Origin: Gallionella sp.
GTDB taxonomy: Bacteria; Pseudomonadota; Gammaproteobacteria; Burkholderiales; Gallionellaceae
NCBI GenBank assembly: GCA_028710565.1
Contig: JAQTTV010000025.1
Coordinates: 1 to 47,445, forward strand
Length of the DNA: 47,445 nt
Direction of reading: 5' to 3'
The stretch's first letter is position 1, and every line of letters starts with the position of its first letter. Shown piece after piece: positions 26,465 through 35,426 of this stretch. The notes under the pieces are model-generated. The model was not told where the DNA came from and made no database searches. It saw only the letters and a list, made by a program, of their open reading frames with translations. Position numbers and translations under genes: made by a program.

Positions 26465-26977
26465 TCATTTTTTCGCCCCCCCTGCCACCGCACTCGTCAG
26501 AGGCGAAAGACGAATTCGTGCTGAAACTGTTTTTTTCTGACCCGCTGACAAGTCACCCAGCACCCAACGCAAACTGCGGTACTCAATCAGTGGCACAGCT
26601 TGCTCAGTCATTTGACCATTTGCCAATTTCACCATACGGCGCAGCGGCACGGGTGCGTAAGTCACACCATCCAAACTCGCTTCCACCCCGACAGGATTCG
26701 CGGTATTGGGTATATATTCGGTTTCTTTAGGAATAGGCAAAGTCGCCAGCAACTGACTGATCGCATGCTTAGTCGTATTGTGATAAGTTGCTTGATACTC
26801 AATCACTTCACCAGGTTTAATTTGCGTCGCCGACTCCAACACCTCGACCTCTGCGTGTTTGCCGACTTTGAATTGCTGCAAGGTCACTTCAACATCTTTT
26901 TTGACCACACTATTGTCGGCATGCGCAACGCCCATCTGCAACAACACACAGAACACCAACGCATAAAGTTTTAACAT
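26465..26977 (-). CDS. Small exported one-domain DUF11-like protein (170 aa)
   Basis: First gene of the locus. The signal peptide MLKLYALVFCVLLQMGVAHA is clear, and AGGAG precedes ATG 26977 by seven bases. The mature part is one Ig-like DUF11-type domain: KPGEVIEYQATYHNTTKHAI, then LPIPKETEYIPNTA, and a final strand QKKTVSARIRL. The C-terminus is short and basic (GGAKK). It lacks the paired cysteines of the giant repeats. It could be a periplasmic chaperone or minor subunit for the larger proteins; that role is inferred only from position and fold. A promoter is predicted at 27047-27075. Confidence 0.8.
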   Translation of the reverse strand: MLKLYALVFCVLLQMGVAHADNSVVKKDVEVTLQQFKVGKHAEVEVLESATQIKPGEVIEYQATYHNTTKHAISQLLATLPIPKETEYIPNTANPVGVEASLDGVTYAPVPLRRMVKLANGQMTEQAVPLIEYRSLRWVLGDLSAGQKKTVSARIRLSPLTSAVAGGAKK

Positions 26978-27046
26978 TTACATCTCCTATCCATGAACCA
27001 ACCAATCAATCAATATCACGTAAATACATAAGCAACTTACAGTGTT

Positions 27047-27075
27047 ATTATCCACAAATATCCTTTTCGGAACAA
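27047..27075 (-). promoter_or_regulatory. Predicted promoter of the surface locus
   Basis: On the minus strand, TTGTTC (27075-27070) and GATAAT (27052-27047) are 17 bp apart, giving a leader of about 63 nt to ATG 26977. The -35 is weak, which fits a promoter needing an activator; an 8-bp palindrome lies just upstream of it. Confidence 0.45.
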
Positions 27076-27094
27076 GTGAATTTAAACAAAATTG

Positions 27095-27118
27095 GTCAAG
27101 GATTCCCCACTCCTTGAC
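27095..27118. promoter_or_regulatory. Palindrome upstream of the surface-locus promoter
   Basis: Perfect arms GTCAAGGA and TCCTTGAC with spacer TTCCCCAC. Its centre is about 65 bp upstream of the predicted start of transcription of the surface locus, a usual place for an activator site. The neighbouring response regulator is the natural candidate, although OmpR-type proteins more often bind direct repeats. Confidence 0.4.
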
Positions 27119-27176
27119 AAGCAAATCTCACACCAAAATTATCTATTTATATTCACTATTAAATTAACATAATTTC

Positions 27177-27212
27177 GCATAGCTATGCTCGCAAATTCTC
27201 TCAACTTGAGAG
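27177..27212. promoter_or_regulatory. Two further palindromes in the divergent control region
   Basis: GCATAGCTATGC (27177-27188) is a perfect 12-bp palindrome, and CTCTCAACTTGAGAG (27198-27212) has perfect 7-bp arms around one base. They are AT-rich-region landmarks in the 520-bp gap between the divergent surface locus and response-regulator gene. The rest of this gap has no coding sequence that I can support. Confidence 0.35.
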
Positions 27213-27497
27213 GTTTATCCACATTAAGTTGTGCTATATCGTATTAGATATTTGAAAACTAAATATTATGACTGCCCCACTTTCTTTTTCCACTAAGTTT
27301 GTTCGCCATTGTGTCTTATTTTTATGATATTTTAATCATGTCACGCTTGCTCGACGGTTAGATTTACCGCGCATTGACATTGTAATTTTACCAATACCGT
27401 TACCCTATCCATCTGATTTACCGTATTATTTACGTGTGACGTTAACCCAAAATGGATAAGAGATTCAGCATTCCCCCAAAATTATTGTTAGCCGCAA

Positions 27498-28223
27498 ATG
27501 AATAAACCAGAATTTCCCTACACTGTTGCCATTGTTGAAGACGAAGTTGTTTTACAGCAAGAAATGGCATTTCAACTGCGTCAATATGGCTTTGTCGTAT
27601 CTGTTTTTGAAAACGCCAATCAACTCTACCGTTTTTTAGCGGTCAATCCAGTCGCCATGGTTATTTTAGACATTGGCTTGCCAGATGAGGATGGCATGTC
27701 TATTTGCCGTCACTTGCGGGAACATAATTCGTTAATCGGTATCGTTTTTGTGACCGCACGAGGGCAACGGGATGACAAGTTACAGGGGCTTGAGGCAGGC
27801 GCAGATGCTTACCTAGTCAAACCGATTGATATAGCAGAATTAGTGCTGATTTTGAAACGGCACACCAAAAAACATCTGAATGTGGGCGACGCTACGGGAA
27901 TATTTGTTCGCCCCCCCGATTTTTCGTGGCAACTTGAACCCAACGCCCTCTATCTAATTTCCCCAAACAAACAACGCATCAAGCTATCTCTGAACGAATC
28001 CCAATTGTTGCGTGTGTTATTAGCCAAGATGGATGGGGTATGCTCCCATGCTGAGCTATATACCTCACTGGGTCTTCAACCCGAGGATCTGGACAAACAT
28101 CGCTTAGAGGTCATTATCAGCCGCTTATCTTCCAAAATTGAAAACCAATGTGGAATGAAATTACCGATCCAATCATTTCGTGGCGTTGGTTATGGATTGC
28201 TAACCAGTAAAAGCGTCTCATAA
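27498..28223 (+). CDS. OmpR-family response regulator
   Basis: A 241-residue two-domain transcription factor. The receiver domain (about 8-120) has acidic Glu14 and Asp15, phospho-acceptor Asp58 in VILDIGLPDEDG, Thr86 and Lys108 (KPIDIAEL). The C-terminal winged-helix domain (about 145-237) includes KLSLNESQLLRVLL and ends with HRLEVIISRLSSKI and SFRGVGYGL. The start is ATG 27498, with a poor ribosome binding site. It is transcribed divergently from the surface locus, with 520 bp of palindrome-containing sequence between, and convergently with the sensor kinase. Control of the surface locus is likely from position but unproven. Confidence 0.88.
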   Translation: MNKPEFPYTVAIVEDEVVLQQEMAFQLRQYGFVVSVFENANQLYRFLAVNPVAMVILDIGLPDEDGMSICRHLREHNSLIGIVFVTARGQRDDKLQGLEAGADAYLVKPIDIAELVLILKRHTKKHLNVGDATGIFVRPPDFSWQLEPNALYLISPNKQRIKLSLNESQLLRVLLAKMDGVCSHAELYTSLGLQPEDLDKHRLEVIISRLSSKIENQCGMKLPIQSFRGVGYGLLTSKSVS

Positions 28224-28288
28224 ATCACGCAATAAGCCCAGTAGCTAATTTTGTGCGTACCTTCAAGATACCCGAAAAAACCAAAAAA

Positions 28289-28404
28289 TGAGGGAAAACA
28301 CTGATTTATTCGTCATCGCCGCGAAGGCGAGAATGATGGGTTTTGGGACTGGCAGGGTGGATTACTATGTCCGAGACATGACAAAAAATCAGTGTTTTTC
28401 TGAC
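28289..28404. mobile_element. Miniature inverted-repeat element C
   Basis: Ends GGAAAACACTGATTTATTCG (from 28293) and, inverted, GAAAAACACTGATTTTTTGT (to 28400); length 108 bp, the same as element A. The flanks TGAG and TGAC match in three of four bases. The right end lies within the 3' end of the kinase gene and supplies its last codons and stop. Confidence 0.7.
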
Positions 28405-30572
28405 ACATCAAAACACAATTTAATCACCATAATCACCCCCTGAGGTTCGTTATCTAGCGCAAAGGCATTGCCGCCGTGCGATTGCGCAATGGATCTGACT
28501 ATGGACAATCCCAAGCCATCGCTTTGACTTCCCTTGGTACTGTAAAAACGTTGAAATATCGCATCTTTCTTTGCATCATCTACCCCTTCCCCCTGATCTG
28601 CCACCCTGATTTCTATCCACCTATTGACCGTATCGTGAACTACTTCAAGACTAACGAAAATCGGAATATCTACTGGCAAGTGGTAGCGAATTGCATTGTC
28701 AATTAAATTATGCAGTGCAATGCGCAGCAGGACGCCATCCCCTTCATACGGCAAAGCATATGGAGGTAAATTTAATTGCAGATTGACATCTTTAGGGTAT
28801 TTAGCGATGACACCTTTGGCAAGCATGGCTAAATCTAACATCTGTTTTTTGGGCTTTAAGGCATGCTCATGCACTCGATCAAATGAAATCAAATTATTTG
28901 CCAATCTGTTTAGTCGCTGACTGGCTTTGCTGATATTTTCCAAACGCAAAGCCACATCAGGCGAAATCTGATGTTTGAGGAACGCCAATGAATCCAATGA
29001 GGTTTTTATCATAGCAGCTGGCGTGCGGAATTCATGTGATGCCACTGACAGCAACATGCGTTGATCTGATTCTGACTTTTCTAACTCTTCTAAAACCTGC
29101 TTCAGCCTCGCATCACTCTTACAACGCTCGGTAATGTCCAGCCCAAAAGAAAGCATTTCTTGTGGTTGTTCTGTTGATTCTGGCAACCAAGCGTTAAACC
29201 ACTCTATCGTCAGCAATTGACCATCACGCGTTAAATTATGGTGAATCGCATGTGGACGATTGTTATCTTGCATCATCACGGCTAATTTTGGCTCTAAAAT
29301 CTGCTTTTCAGCTTCTGGAATGAAAAATTCAAAATAATTTTTACCTAACACCTCATTACGCTTAAATCCGAACACTTCTTCTGCACGATGATTCCAGTCG
29401 GTAATGATATAACCTTCGCGCCAGACCACACCAACAAAGGGTGCTGTCTCAAAAAAAACGCGGTAGCGCATCTCACTTTTACGCAACAACTCCTCACCCA
29501 ATAACTGCAACTTTGCTGCTTGTTGAAGGCGGCGGTTGATGAAATAAATATACAAAGCAACACCCGAAGCCATCACGATCAATATCAATGCGATACCAAA
29601 TTTGTAATAGGTCATGGAGAAATCTTTGCTTTTATTGGGCTGATAAAAAAAGCCATCCAACGATTTATCCTTATCCACGAAATCAAAGCGGGCAAAGGTA
29701 TTTGCGATATGTTGCCAACGATGAGGATTGCTATAACCAATCTGAATCAAAGACGGACTCACGAGATTGGCAATGGCATTTGCCTCAAAGCTCAGTTGCT
29801 CGCGGTTTTTTCCCTGCGTGTTATAACGGGTGAGAATCAGGTCTATGATTTCTTCCTGATGGGACAAAGCATATTCCCACCCTTTTAGCGTGGCGGCACG
29901 GAACGATGCAACGACATCGGGATGATTCATTTCCATGGATTGATGGGTAAACAACACGTCACTGTAAAAATCCATGCCATAGTATTCAGGTTTAATAATA
30001 TGATACTCAATGCCGCGCGCTTTCAACCAAAAGGGTTCATTAGAGAGATAGCCGCTCATGGCAACAATTCGTCCTGCCACTAAGTCCTCCAAGCCCCCTT
30101 TGGAAACGATATTCAGCTTATTCAGCGCAATCCCTTCGTTGATAAAGATCGCCTTTAAATCTACACTTTCATCACCAGGTTGCAATCCAATTGCCCCTGC
30201 CTTGGCAATATCTGCGGGATTACTCAGTTGCCCCAAACTGAGCAATATCTGCGGTGAGTGTTGAATAATGGGCGCAAGCATCACCACGGGTTGACCATTT
30301 AAAAATGCCTTGACCAGCCCTGCGTTGCTCACCCCAAATTGCGCGCGTCCCTGCAACACCTCCTCGACCGTCGAGATATTCAATCCACCTTCTTTGAGGG
30401 TGACATCCAGCCCCGCATCCTTGTAATATCCATTACGCAGCGCAGCATAATAGCCCGCGAACTGGAATTGATGCTGCCAGCGCAACTGCATGGTGACCGC
30501 CGTCTGTGCAAAAGCCGTATGGGCTGACAGGCAAAACAATACCACCCACCCTCGCATCCAAATTCGCGTCAT
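28389..30572 (-). CDS. Sensor histidine kinase with NMT1/THI5-like sensory domain
   Basis: I chose ATG 30572 (727 residues), which yields the signal peptide RGWVVLFCLSAHTAFA; ATG 30593 and a start at 30644 are possible but less fitting. A periplasmic NMT1/THI5-like binding domain follows (about 25-305; LRWQHQFQFAGYYAAL, YYKDAGLDVTLKEGG), then one membrane helix (about 325-346), a PAS domain (about 366-485), HisKA with His513 in SVASHEFRTPAA, and an HATPase domain with LHNLIDNAIRYH, DQGEGVDD and GLGLSIV. NMT1/THI5 domains bind pyrimidine-like or other small ligands; this ligand is unknown. It is convergent with the response regulator, its probable partner. The final Glu-Lys-His and stop come from element C. 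Confidence 0.88.
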   Translation of the reverse strand: MTRIWMRGWVVLFCLSAHTAFAQTAVTMQLRWQHQFQFAGYYAALRNGYYKDAGLDVTLKEGGLNISTVEEVLQGRAQFGVSNAGLVKAFLNGQPVVMLAPIIQHSPQILLSLGQLSNPADIAKAGAIGLQPGDESVDLKAIFINEGIALNKLNIVSKGGLEDLVAGRIVAMSGYLSNEPFWLKARGIEYHIIKPEYYGMDFYSDVLFTHQSMEMNHPDVVASFRAATLKGWEYALSHQEEIIDLILTRYNTQGKNREQLSFEANAIANLVSPSLIQIGYSNPHRWQHIANTFARFDFVDKDKSLDGFFYQPNKSKDFSMTYYKFGIALILIVMASGVALYIYFINRRLQQAAKLQLLGEELLRKSEMRYRVFFETAPFVGVVWREGYIITDWNHRAEEVFGFKRNEVLGKNYFEFFIPEAEKQILEPKLAVMMQDNNRPHAIHHNLTRDGQLLTIEWFNAWLPESTEQPQEMLSFGLDITERCKSDARLKQVLEELEKSESDQRMLLSVASHEFRTPAAMIKTSLDSLAFLKHQISPDVALRLENISKASQRLNRLANNLISFDRVHEHALKPKKQMLDLAMLAKGVIAKYPKDVNLQLNLPPYALPYEGDGVLLRIALHNLIDNAIRYHLPVDIPIFVSLEVVHDTVNRWIEIRVADQGEGVDDAKKDAIFQRFYSTKGSQSDGLGLSIVRSIAQSHGGNAFALDNEPQGVIMVIKLCFDVSEKH

Positions 30573-30650
30573 ATTATTAAACCTATAAATCATTTCGTTA
30601 GCACAAAGATAGCATTGCGAATGCACGCAGAATTCCAAAATCAATGCGTA

Positions 30651-30789
30651 TTATGGAGGCACTGATTAAATCCGTTCGTCCTGAGCTTGTCGAAGGATGA
30701 ATGGATTTAATCCATTGATTTTATTAAATCTTCCGCTCATGGCTCGACAAGCTCACCACGAACGGAAGATTTAATCAGAGTTTCCTTAT
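30651..30789. mobile_element. Miniature inverted-repeat element D
   Basis: A 131-bp element (30655-30785) flanked by perfect TTAT duplications (30651-30654, 30786-30789). Ends GGAGGCACTGATTAAATC and, inverted, GGAAACTCTGATTAAATC. It contains two internal hairpins, built around CCTGAGCTTGTCGAAGG and GCTCGACAAGCTCACC. Its reverse complement aligns with element E end to end without gaps. Confidence 0.8.
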
Positions 30790-31002
30790 CTTAATCTAAA
30801 ATCCCATCCTTACGTTTGACTATTCATACTGTGAGATGCCCTATACGACCTGCTTTCTTACTTTCCCTTGGCTAACTACCCCCGCTTTGTGAGCAACATT
30901 CAACTTGATGCAACGATCACCTTTACTGAACCCCTTCGGCAACTTTTAACTTGAAGCAATTAGCTCCTGCATGACTGAGCGCACCCAAGTGCAATCCTCA
31001 AG
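30790..31002. other. Non-coding stretch upstream of ribF
   Basis: About 210 bases with no supported gene. I see no riboswitch, in particular no FMN-type element, and no clear terminator. Confidence 0.4.
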
Positions 31003-31008
31003 TATAAT
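31003..31008 (+). promoter_or_regulatory. -10 box directly before ribF
   Basis: TATAAT in the context AAGTATAATCGCGG ends only 9 nt before the ribF ATG (31018), and no ribosome binding site can be seen. The transcript would be leaderless or nearly so. No good -35 is visible at 16-18 bp. Confidence 0.4.
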
Positions 31009-31017
31009 CGCGGTGCT

Positions 31018-31944
31018 ATGCAGATTTTTCGTGGACTCTATTCCCTCTCTTCCCAACCCGTTGCCCTGACCGTCGGTAATTTCGATGGGGTGCATCTTGG
31101 GCATCGTGCGCTGATTGACATCCTGAAGGTCGAGGCGAAGGAGCGTCACTACCCTACAGCGGTGGTGATTTTTGAACCGCATCCGCGTGAATTTTTCTCG
31201 CCGAATAACGCCCCAGCACGACTGAGTAGTCTGCGCGAAAAACTGCAATTATTTGCCGCACTTGGCGTAGATCAAGTGCATATTTGTCGCTTTAACGCCC
31301 ACTTTGCCCAGATGACGGCAAGTGATTTTGCGCGAACCTTACATCAAAAATTACACGCCCAATTTATTTTGATTGGCGATGATTTCCGTTTTGGCAGTGG
31401 ACGTTCGGGGGATTTTGCCTTATTACAGCACATTGCCCAGCAAGATCACTTTGAAGTGCAGGCAGTGAAAAGCGTGCTACATGACGGCGTTCGGGTTTCC
31501 AGCACCGCTATTCGCTCTGCTCTATCGGCAGGACAATTGCGCACGGCGCAGCAGTATTTAGGGCGACATTACAGCATCAGCGGTCGCGTGGTACGCGGCG
31601 CACAACTAGGACGTACCATCGGCTTTCCCACGGCGAATATCGTTCCCAAACACAATCGCCCACCGTTATCGGGCGTGTTTGTGGTGGAAGTACACGTCGA
31701 AGGTTTGGGTATTTTGCAAGGCGTGGCGAGTATGGGCGTGCGCCCAACGGTTGCCGACGACAATCGCGTGTTATTAGAAGTGTATATTTTTGAATTTAAG
31801 CAACAAATTTACGGCAAGCATCTACGCGTGGTATTTTTACAAAAACTGCGTGATGAGGCGAAATTCCCCCATGTCGCTGCATTGACACAACAAATTGCGT
31901 TGGATGTAGCAAAAGCACAAAACTGGTTTGAACAACATGACTGA
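31018..31944 (+). CDS. ribF: Bifunctional riboflavin kinase / FAD synthetase
   Basis: A 308-residue cytosolic enzyme that phosphorylates riboflavin to FMN and adenylates FMN to FAD. The N-terminal nucleotidyltransferase has GNFDGVHLGHR (20-30), FEPHPREFF (52-60), GDDFRFGSGRSGDF (120-133) and SSTAIRSAL (161-169). The C-terminal flavokinase has GRTIGFPTANI (198-208) with the PTAN motif. The length is normal. The start is ATG 31018; no earlier start gives the required first strand. It heads the usual ribF-ileS-lspA-ispH order, but a 199-bp repeat-filled gap separates it from ileS. Confidence 0.95.
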   Translation: MQIFRGLYSLSSQPVALTVGNFDGVHLGHRALIDILKVEAKERHYPTAVVIFEPHPREFFSPNNAPARLSSLREKLQLFAALGVDQVHICRFNAHFAQMTASDFARTLHQKLHAQFILIGDDFRFGSGRSGDFALLQHIAQQDHFEVQAVKSVLHDGVRVSSTAIRSALSAGQLRTAQQYLGRHYSISGRVVRGAQLGRTIGFPTANIVPKHNRPPLSGVFVVEVHVEGLGILQGVASMGVRPTVADDNRVLLEVYIFEFKQQIYGKHLRVVFLQKLRDEAKFPHVAALTQQIALDVAKAQNWFEQHD

Positions 31945-31983
31945 TAGCAACCTGATTGTAAATTATTATTACCCATGACTCGA

Positions 31984-32120
31984 CTCCTTCCCCCTAGCAG
32001 GGGGGAGGCGGGGATGGGGGTTGAAAGGTTGCATTCTCGCGACGATTTCTACCCCCACCCTAACCCTCCCCCTGCAAGGGTGAGGGAATATGGCGAGCTG
32101 GACGGCGTTGTGGAAATACA
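31984..32120. repeat. Family 1 repeat, copy 3
   Basis: The left arm CTTCCCCCTAGCAGGGGGGA, the right arm ACCCCCACCCTAACCCTCCC and the following GGGAATATGGCGAG repeat copy 1 in full, followed by a diverged tail (GGCGTTGTGGAAATAC). It lies between ribF and ileS, whose start follows the tail by about 20 nt. Confidence 0.78.
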
Positions 32121-32143
32121 CGAAAACTTTGGATTAACGACTT

Positions 32144-34948
32144 ATGAAGAAAACCCTCAATCTCCCCGATACCCCGTTTCCCATGCGCGGTGACATGGCG
32201 AAACGCGAACCGACCATGTTGGCACGTTGGCAAGCCCAGCAACGCTATCAGCAAATTCGCGCTGCCAAAGCGGGCAAGCCTAAGTTTATTTTGCATGATG
32301 GCCCGCCTTACGCCAACGGCGATATTCACATCGGTCATGCGGTGAATAAAATCCTCAAAGACATCATTATCAAATCCAAAACCTTGGCGGGTTTTGACGC
32401 GCCTTACGTCCCTGGTTGGGATTGCCACGGTTTGCCGATTGAGTTGCAAGTGGAAAAAACCCACGGCAAAGCCATTCCGCCCGCGCAATTCCGCGAACTG
32501 TGCCGCGAATACGCGCACGTCCAAATCGAACGCCAGAAGAAAGATTTTATCCGCTTGGGCGTGTTAGGCGATTGGGATAATCCCTATTTGACCATGGCGT
32601 ATGAAACCGAAGCCAACATCATTCGCGCTATCGGTGAAATTCAGCAAAATGGCTATTTGTATCAAGGCTTCAAACCCGTCAATTGGTGTTTGGATTGCCA
32701 ATCTGCGCTGGCAGAAGCGGAAGTCGAATACGAAGATAAGACCTCATCGGCAATTGATGTGGCGTTTCATGTGGCAGATCGCCCCGCGCTGGAACACGCT
32801 TTTGGCGTGTCCCTGCCAGGTGATGCCAGTGTCAGCGTGGTGATTTGGACCACCACCCCGTGGACATTGCCCGCCAACCAAGGCGTAAGCGTGCATCCCG
32901 AATTTGAATACGCGCTGATTCATACCGAAAAAGGCTATTTAGTCCTCGTTGCGGATTTATGGGAAAGTTGCGCACAACGCTATGATTTAACAGGTGAAGT
33001 AGTCGGGCGTTGCAAAGGCGCAGCATTGGACAACCTGCCCTTAAATCACCCGTTCTTGGATCGCATCGTGCCGATTATCTGTGGCGAACACGTCACACTG
33101 GAAGCAGGTACGGGCTTGGTGCATACCGCACCTGCACATGGCCTGGACGATTATTTTGTCGGTCAAAAATACGGTTTGCCGACTGACAATCCCGTCGGTG
33201 ACGATGGAAAATTCTTCGCCACCATCCCGCTAGTCGGCGGATTGTTCGTCTGGAAAGCCAACGATGTCGTGGTGAATTTATTGCAAGAGAGCGGTCATTT
33301 GCTGTGCTTGAAAAAAGTACAACATAGCTACCCGCATTGCTGGCGACACAAAACCCCGATTATTTTCCGCTCCACACCGCAATGGTTTATCGGCATGGCA
33401 CAAGTTGGCAAAAATGAGGAGTCCTTGCGCACCTTGGCAAACCGTGCGGTCGATAACACCGAGTTTTTCCCTGCTTGGGGTCGTGCGCGTCTAGAAGCGA
33501 TGATTAAAAATCGCCCTGACTGGTGCGTATCGCGTCAACGCAATTGGGGCGTGCCCATGCCGTTCTTTATTCACAAAGAAACCGCACAACTCCATCCGCG
33601 CACGCCAGAATTATTGGAACAAGTCGCCAAACGCGTGGAACAAGCGGGCATCCAAGCGTGGTTTGAGCTGAATTCTGTCGACCTTTTGGGTGACGATGCA
33701 GAGCATTATCGTAAATTGAGCGACACCTTGGACGTGTGGTTTGATTCGGGCAGCACCCATTTTGCGGTATTGCGCCACCATGAAGCGTTCCGTGACGAAG
33801 TGACCAAACGCCTTGCCAATCAACAATCGCCTGCCGATTTGTATTTGGAAGGTTCAGATCAACATCGCGGCTGGTTCCAGTCGTCTCTATTAACTGGCTG
33901 TGCCATTAACGATCGCGCCCCGTACAACGCCTTGTTGACCCACGGCTTTGTGGTCGATGGCAATGGGCACAAAATGTCCAAATCCAAAGGCAATGTGATT
34001 GCGCCCCAAAAGATTTTTGACACCTTAGGCGCGGATATTTTGCGTTTGTGGACGGCTTCCACTGACTATTCGGGCGAGTTGTGCATCTCCGACGAAATTT
34101 TAAAACGTGTGGTGGAAAGTTATCGCCGCATTCGCAATACGCTGCGTTTCTTATTGGCGAATATCGCCGATTTCGATATGCAACAACACGCACTGCCTGT
34201 TGAACAATGGCTGGAAATCGACCGCTACGCCTTGGCGATGACACAACAATTGCACGATGAGGTGACGGCTGCTTATGCCCGTTATGACTTCCATATCGTG
34301 GCGCAAAAACTGCAAGGTTTTTGCTCGGAAGAGCTGGGCAGTTTCTATTTAGACATTCTGAAAGATCGCCTCTACACGGCTGGCGCGAATTCCACCGCCC
34401 GTCGTTCTGCCCAAAACACGCTGTATCACTTGACCCACAGCTTAGTGCGCTTGATGTCACCCATTTTGAGTTTCACAGGCGAAGAAGCATGGGAAATTTT
34501 AAATGCCCGTGATGATGTCAGCATCTTCCAAGGCGAATGGTATGACCTACCTGATGCCAAGATGGACTTCGCGGACAAGCTCCATTGGGTAAAAATCACG
34601 GATTGGCGCGTACGTGTCAACAAGAAATTAGAAGAAGTACGCTCGTCTGGCTTAATCGGCTCAGCACTGGCGGCAGAAGTAGATGTGTTTGTTTTAGCGG
34701 ATGATTATGCTGTCTTATCACGCTTGGGAGACGATTTACGCTTGGTGTTTATCACGTCACGCGCCACGATACATTTGGTCGAAACCGAAGATGAACAGGG
34801 CATAGAAGTGACACCCAGCCACCATGACAAATGCGAACGCTGCTGGCATTACCGCGAAGAAGTGGGCAAATCGGTAGATCACCCTACCCTTTGTGGTCGT
34901 TGCATCAGCAACTTGCATGGCGAAGGTGAGGCACGTCAATATGCGTAA
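32144..34948 (+). CDS. ileS: Isoleucyl-tRNA synthetase
   Basis: A 934-residue class I synthetase that charges tRNA-Ile with isoleucine in the cytosol. The HIGH motif is HIGH at 62-65 in [17 protein letters not shown]. The KMSKS motif is in [10 protein letters not shown] at about 610. The editing (CP1) domain contains [16 protein letters not shown] and [12 protein letters not shown]. The C-terminal zinc site has CERCWHY and CGRC near residues 897-920, as in the bacterial type with a zinc tail. The start ATG 32144 gives the typical [20 protein letters not shown] opening. The last eight bases overlap lspA. Confidence 0.97.
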   Translation: MKKTLNLPDTPFPMRGDMAKREPTMLARWQAQQRYQQIRAAKAGKPKFILHDGPPYANGDIHIGHAVNKILKDIIIKSKTLAGFDAPYVPGWDCHGLPIELQVEKTHGKAIPPAQFRELCREYAHVQIERQKKDFIRLGVLGDWDNPYLTMAYETEANIIRAIGEIQQNGYLYQGFKPVNWCLDCQSALAEAEVEYEDKTSSAIDVAFHVADRPALEHAFGVSLPGDASVSVVIWTTTPWTLPANQGVSVHPEFEYALIHTEKGYLVLVADLWESCAQRYDLTGEVVGRCKGAALDNLPLNHPFLDRIVPIICGEHVTLEAGTGLVHTAPAHGLDDYFVGQKYGLPTDNPVGDDGKFFATIPLVGGLFVWKANDVVVNLLQESGHLLCLKKVQHSYPHCWRHKTPIIFRSTPQWFIGMAQVGKNEESLRTLANRAVDNTEFFPAWGRARLEAMIKNRPDWCVSRQRNWGVPMPFFIHKETAQLHPRTPELLEQVAKRVEQAGIQAWFELNSVDLLGDDAEHYRKLSDTLDVWFDSGSTHFAVLRHHEAFRDEVTKRLANQQSPADLYLEGSDQHRGWFQSSLLTGCAINDRAPYNALLTHGFVVDGNGHKMSKSKGNVIAPQKIFDTLGADILRLWTASTDYSGELCISDEILKRVVESYRRIRNTLRFLLANIADFDMQQHALPVEQWLEIDRYALAMTQQLHDEVTAAYARYDFHIVAQKLQGFCSEELGSFYLDILKDRLYTAGANSTARRSAQNTLYHLTHSLVRLMSPILSFTGEEAWEILNARDDVSIFQGEWYDLPDAKMDFADKLHWVKITDWRVRVNKKLEEVRSSGLIGSALAAEVDVFVLADDYAVLSRLGDDLRLVFITSRATIHLVETEDEQGIEVTPSHHDKCERCWHYREEVGKSVDHPTLCGRCISNLHGEGEARQYA

Positions 34949-35426
34949 AACGGTTTTGTTCTGGTTTGCCTTAAGCTTGGTCGTGATCGTTCTCGACCAA
35001 GCCAGCAAATTATGGATCAGCGCGAATTTCGCTTATGGCGAACAACTGCCCGTGGTCAATATGTTCAGCTTGGTGCTGGCGCACAACCCAGGCGCGGCTT
35101 TTAGTTTTTTAAGCAACGCGGGCGGGCTGCAACGCTGGTTATTTACAGGCATCGCCATCACGGCTTCCGTTTGGATGATTTTTTTGCTGCGCAAACACCA
35201 TCAAGAAACATTATTTTCTTTGGCAATTAGTTTGGTATTAGGCGGCGCATTAGGGAACTTAATTGACCGCGTCGCTTACGGCTATGTGGTGGATTTCTTG
35301 TTATTCTACTGGCAAGACCATTCTTTTCCAGCTTTCAACCTTGCCGATTCTGCCATTACCTGCGGGGCAGCATTGCTCCTTTTAGATAGTTTTAAGAAAG
35401 AAAAACATGGAACTGCTACTCGCTAA
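34941..35426 (+). CDS. lspA: Lipoprotein signal peptidase (signal peptidase II)
   Basis: A 161-residue inner-membrane aspartyl protease that cleaves the signal peptide from diacylated prolipoproteins. It has four membrane helices, with VLDQASK in the first, [11 protein letters not shown], and the catalytic Asp118 in [10 protein letters not shown] and Asp136 in [10 protein letters not shown] start it at ATG 34941, preceded by GGTGAGG; an upstream in-frame codon would run into ileS without giving a better protein. It overlaps ileS by 8 bases and ispH by 20. A substrate, the lipoprotein at 37521-38246, is encoded nearby. Confidence 0.95.
   Translation: MRKTVLFWFALSLVVIVLDQASKLWISANFAYGEQLPVVNMFSLVLAHNPGAAFSFLSNAGGLQRWLFTGIAITASVWMIFLLRKHHQETLFSLAISLVLGGALGNLIDRVAYGYVVDFLLFYWQDHSFPAFNLADSAITCGAALLLLDSFKKEKHGTATR

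Noticed and set aside
27498..30572. Response regulator and kinase as one operon
   Set aside because: They are on opposite strands and converge at 28224-28388; they may be partners but cannot share a transcript.
30660..30785. The paired TTCGACAAGCTC hairpins as the ordinary terminator of the neighbouring genes
   Set aside because: They lie inside defined elements with 4-bp duplications (D and E) and upstream, not downstream, of the adjoining genes; a mobile element explains them better.
32832..34623. Minus-strand frames opposite ileS
   Set aside because: Antisense shadows of a long well-identified gene; no independent evidence.
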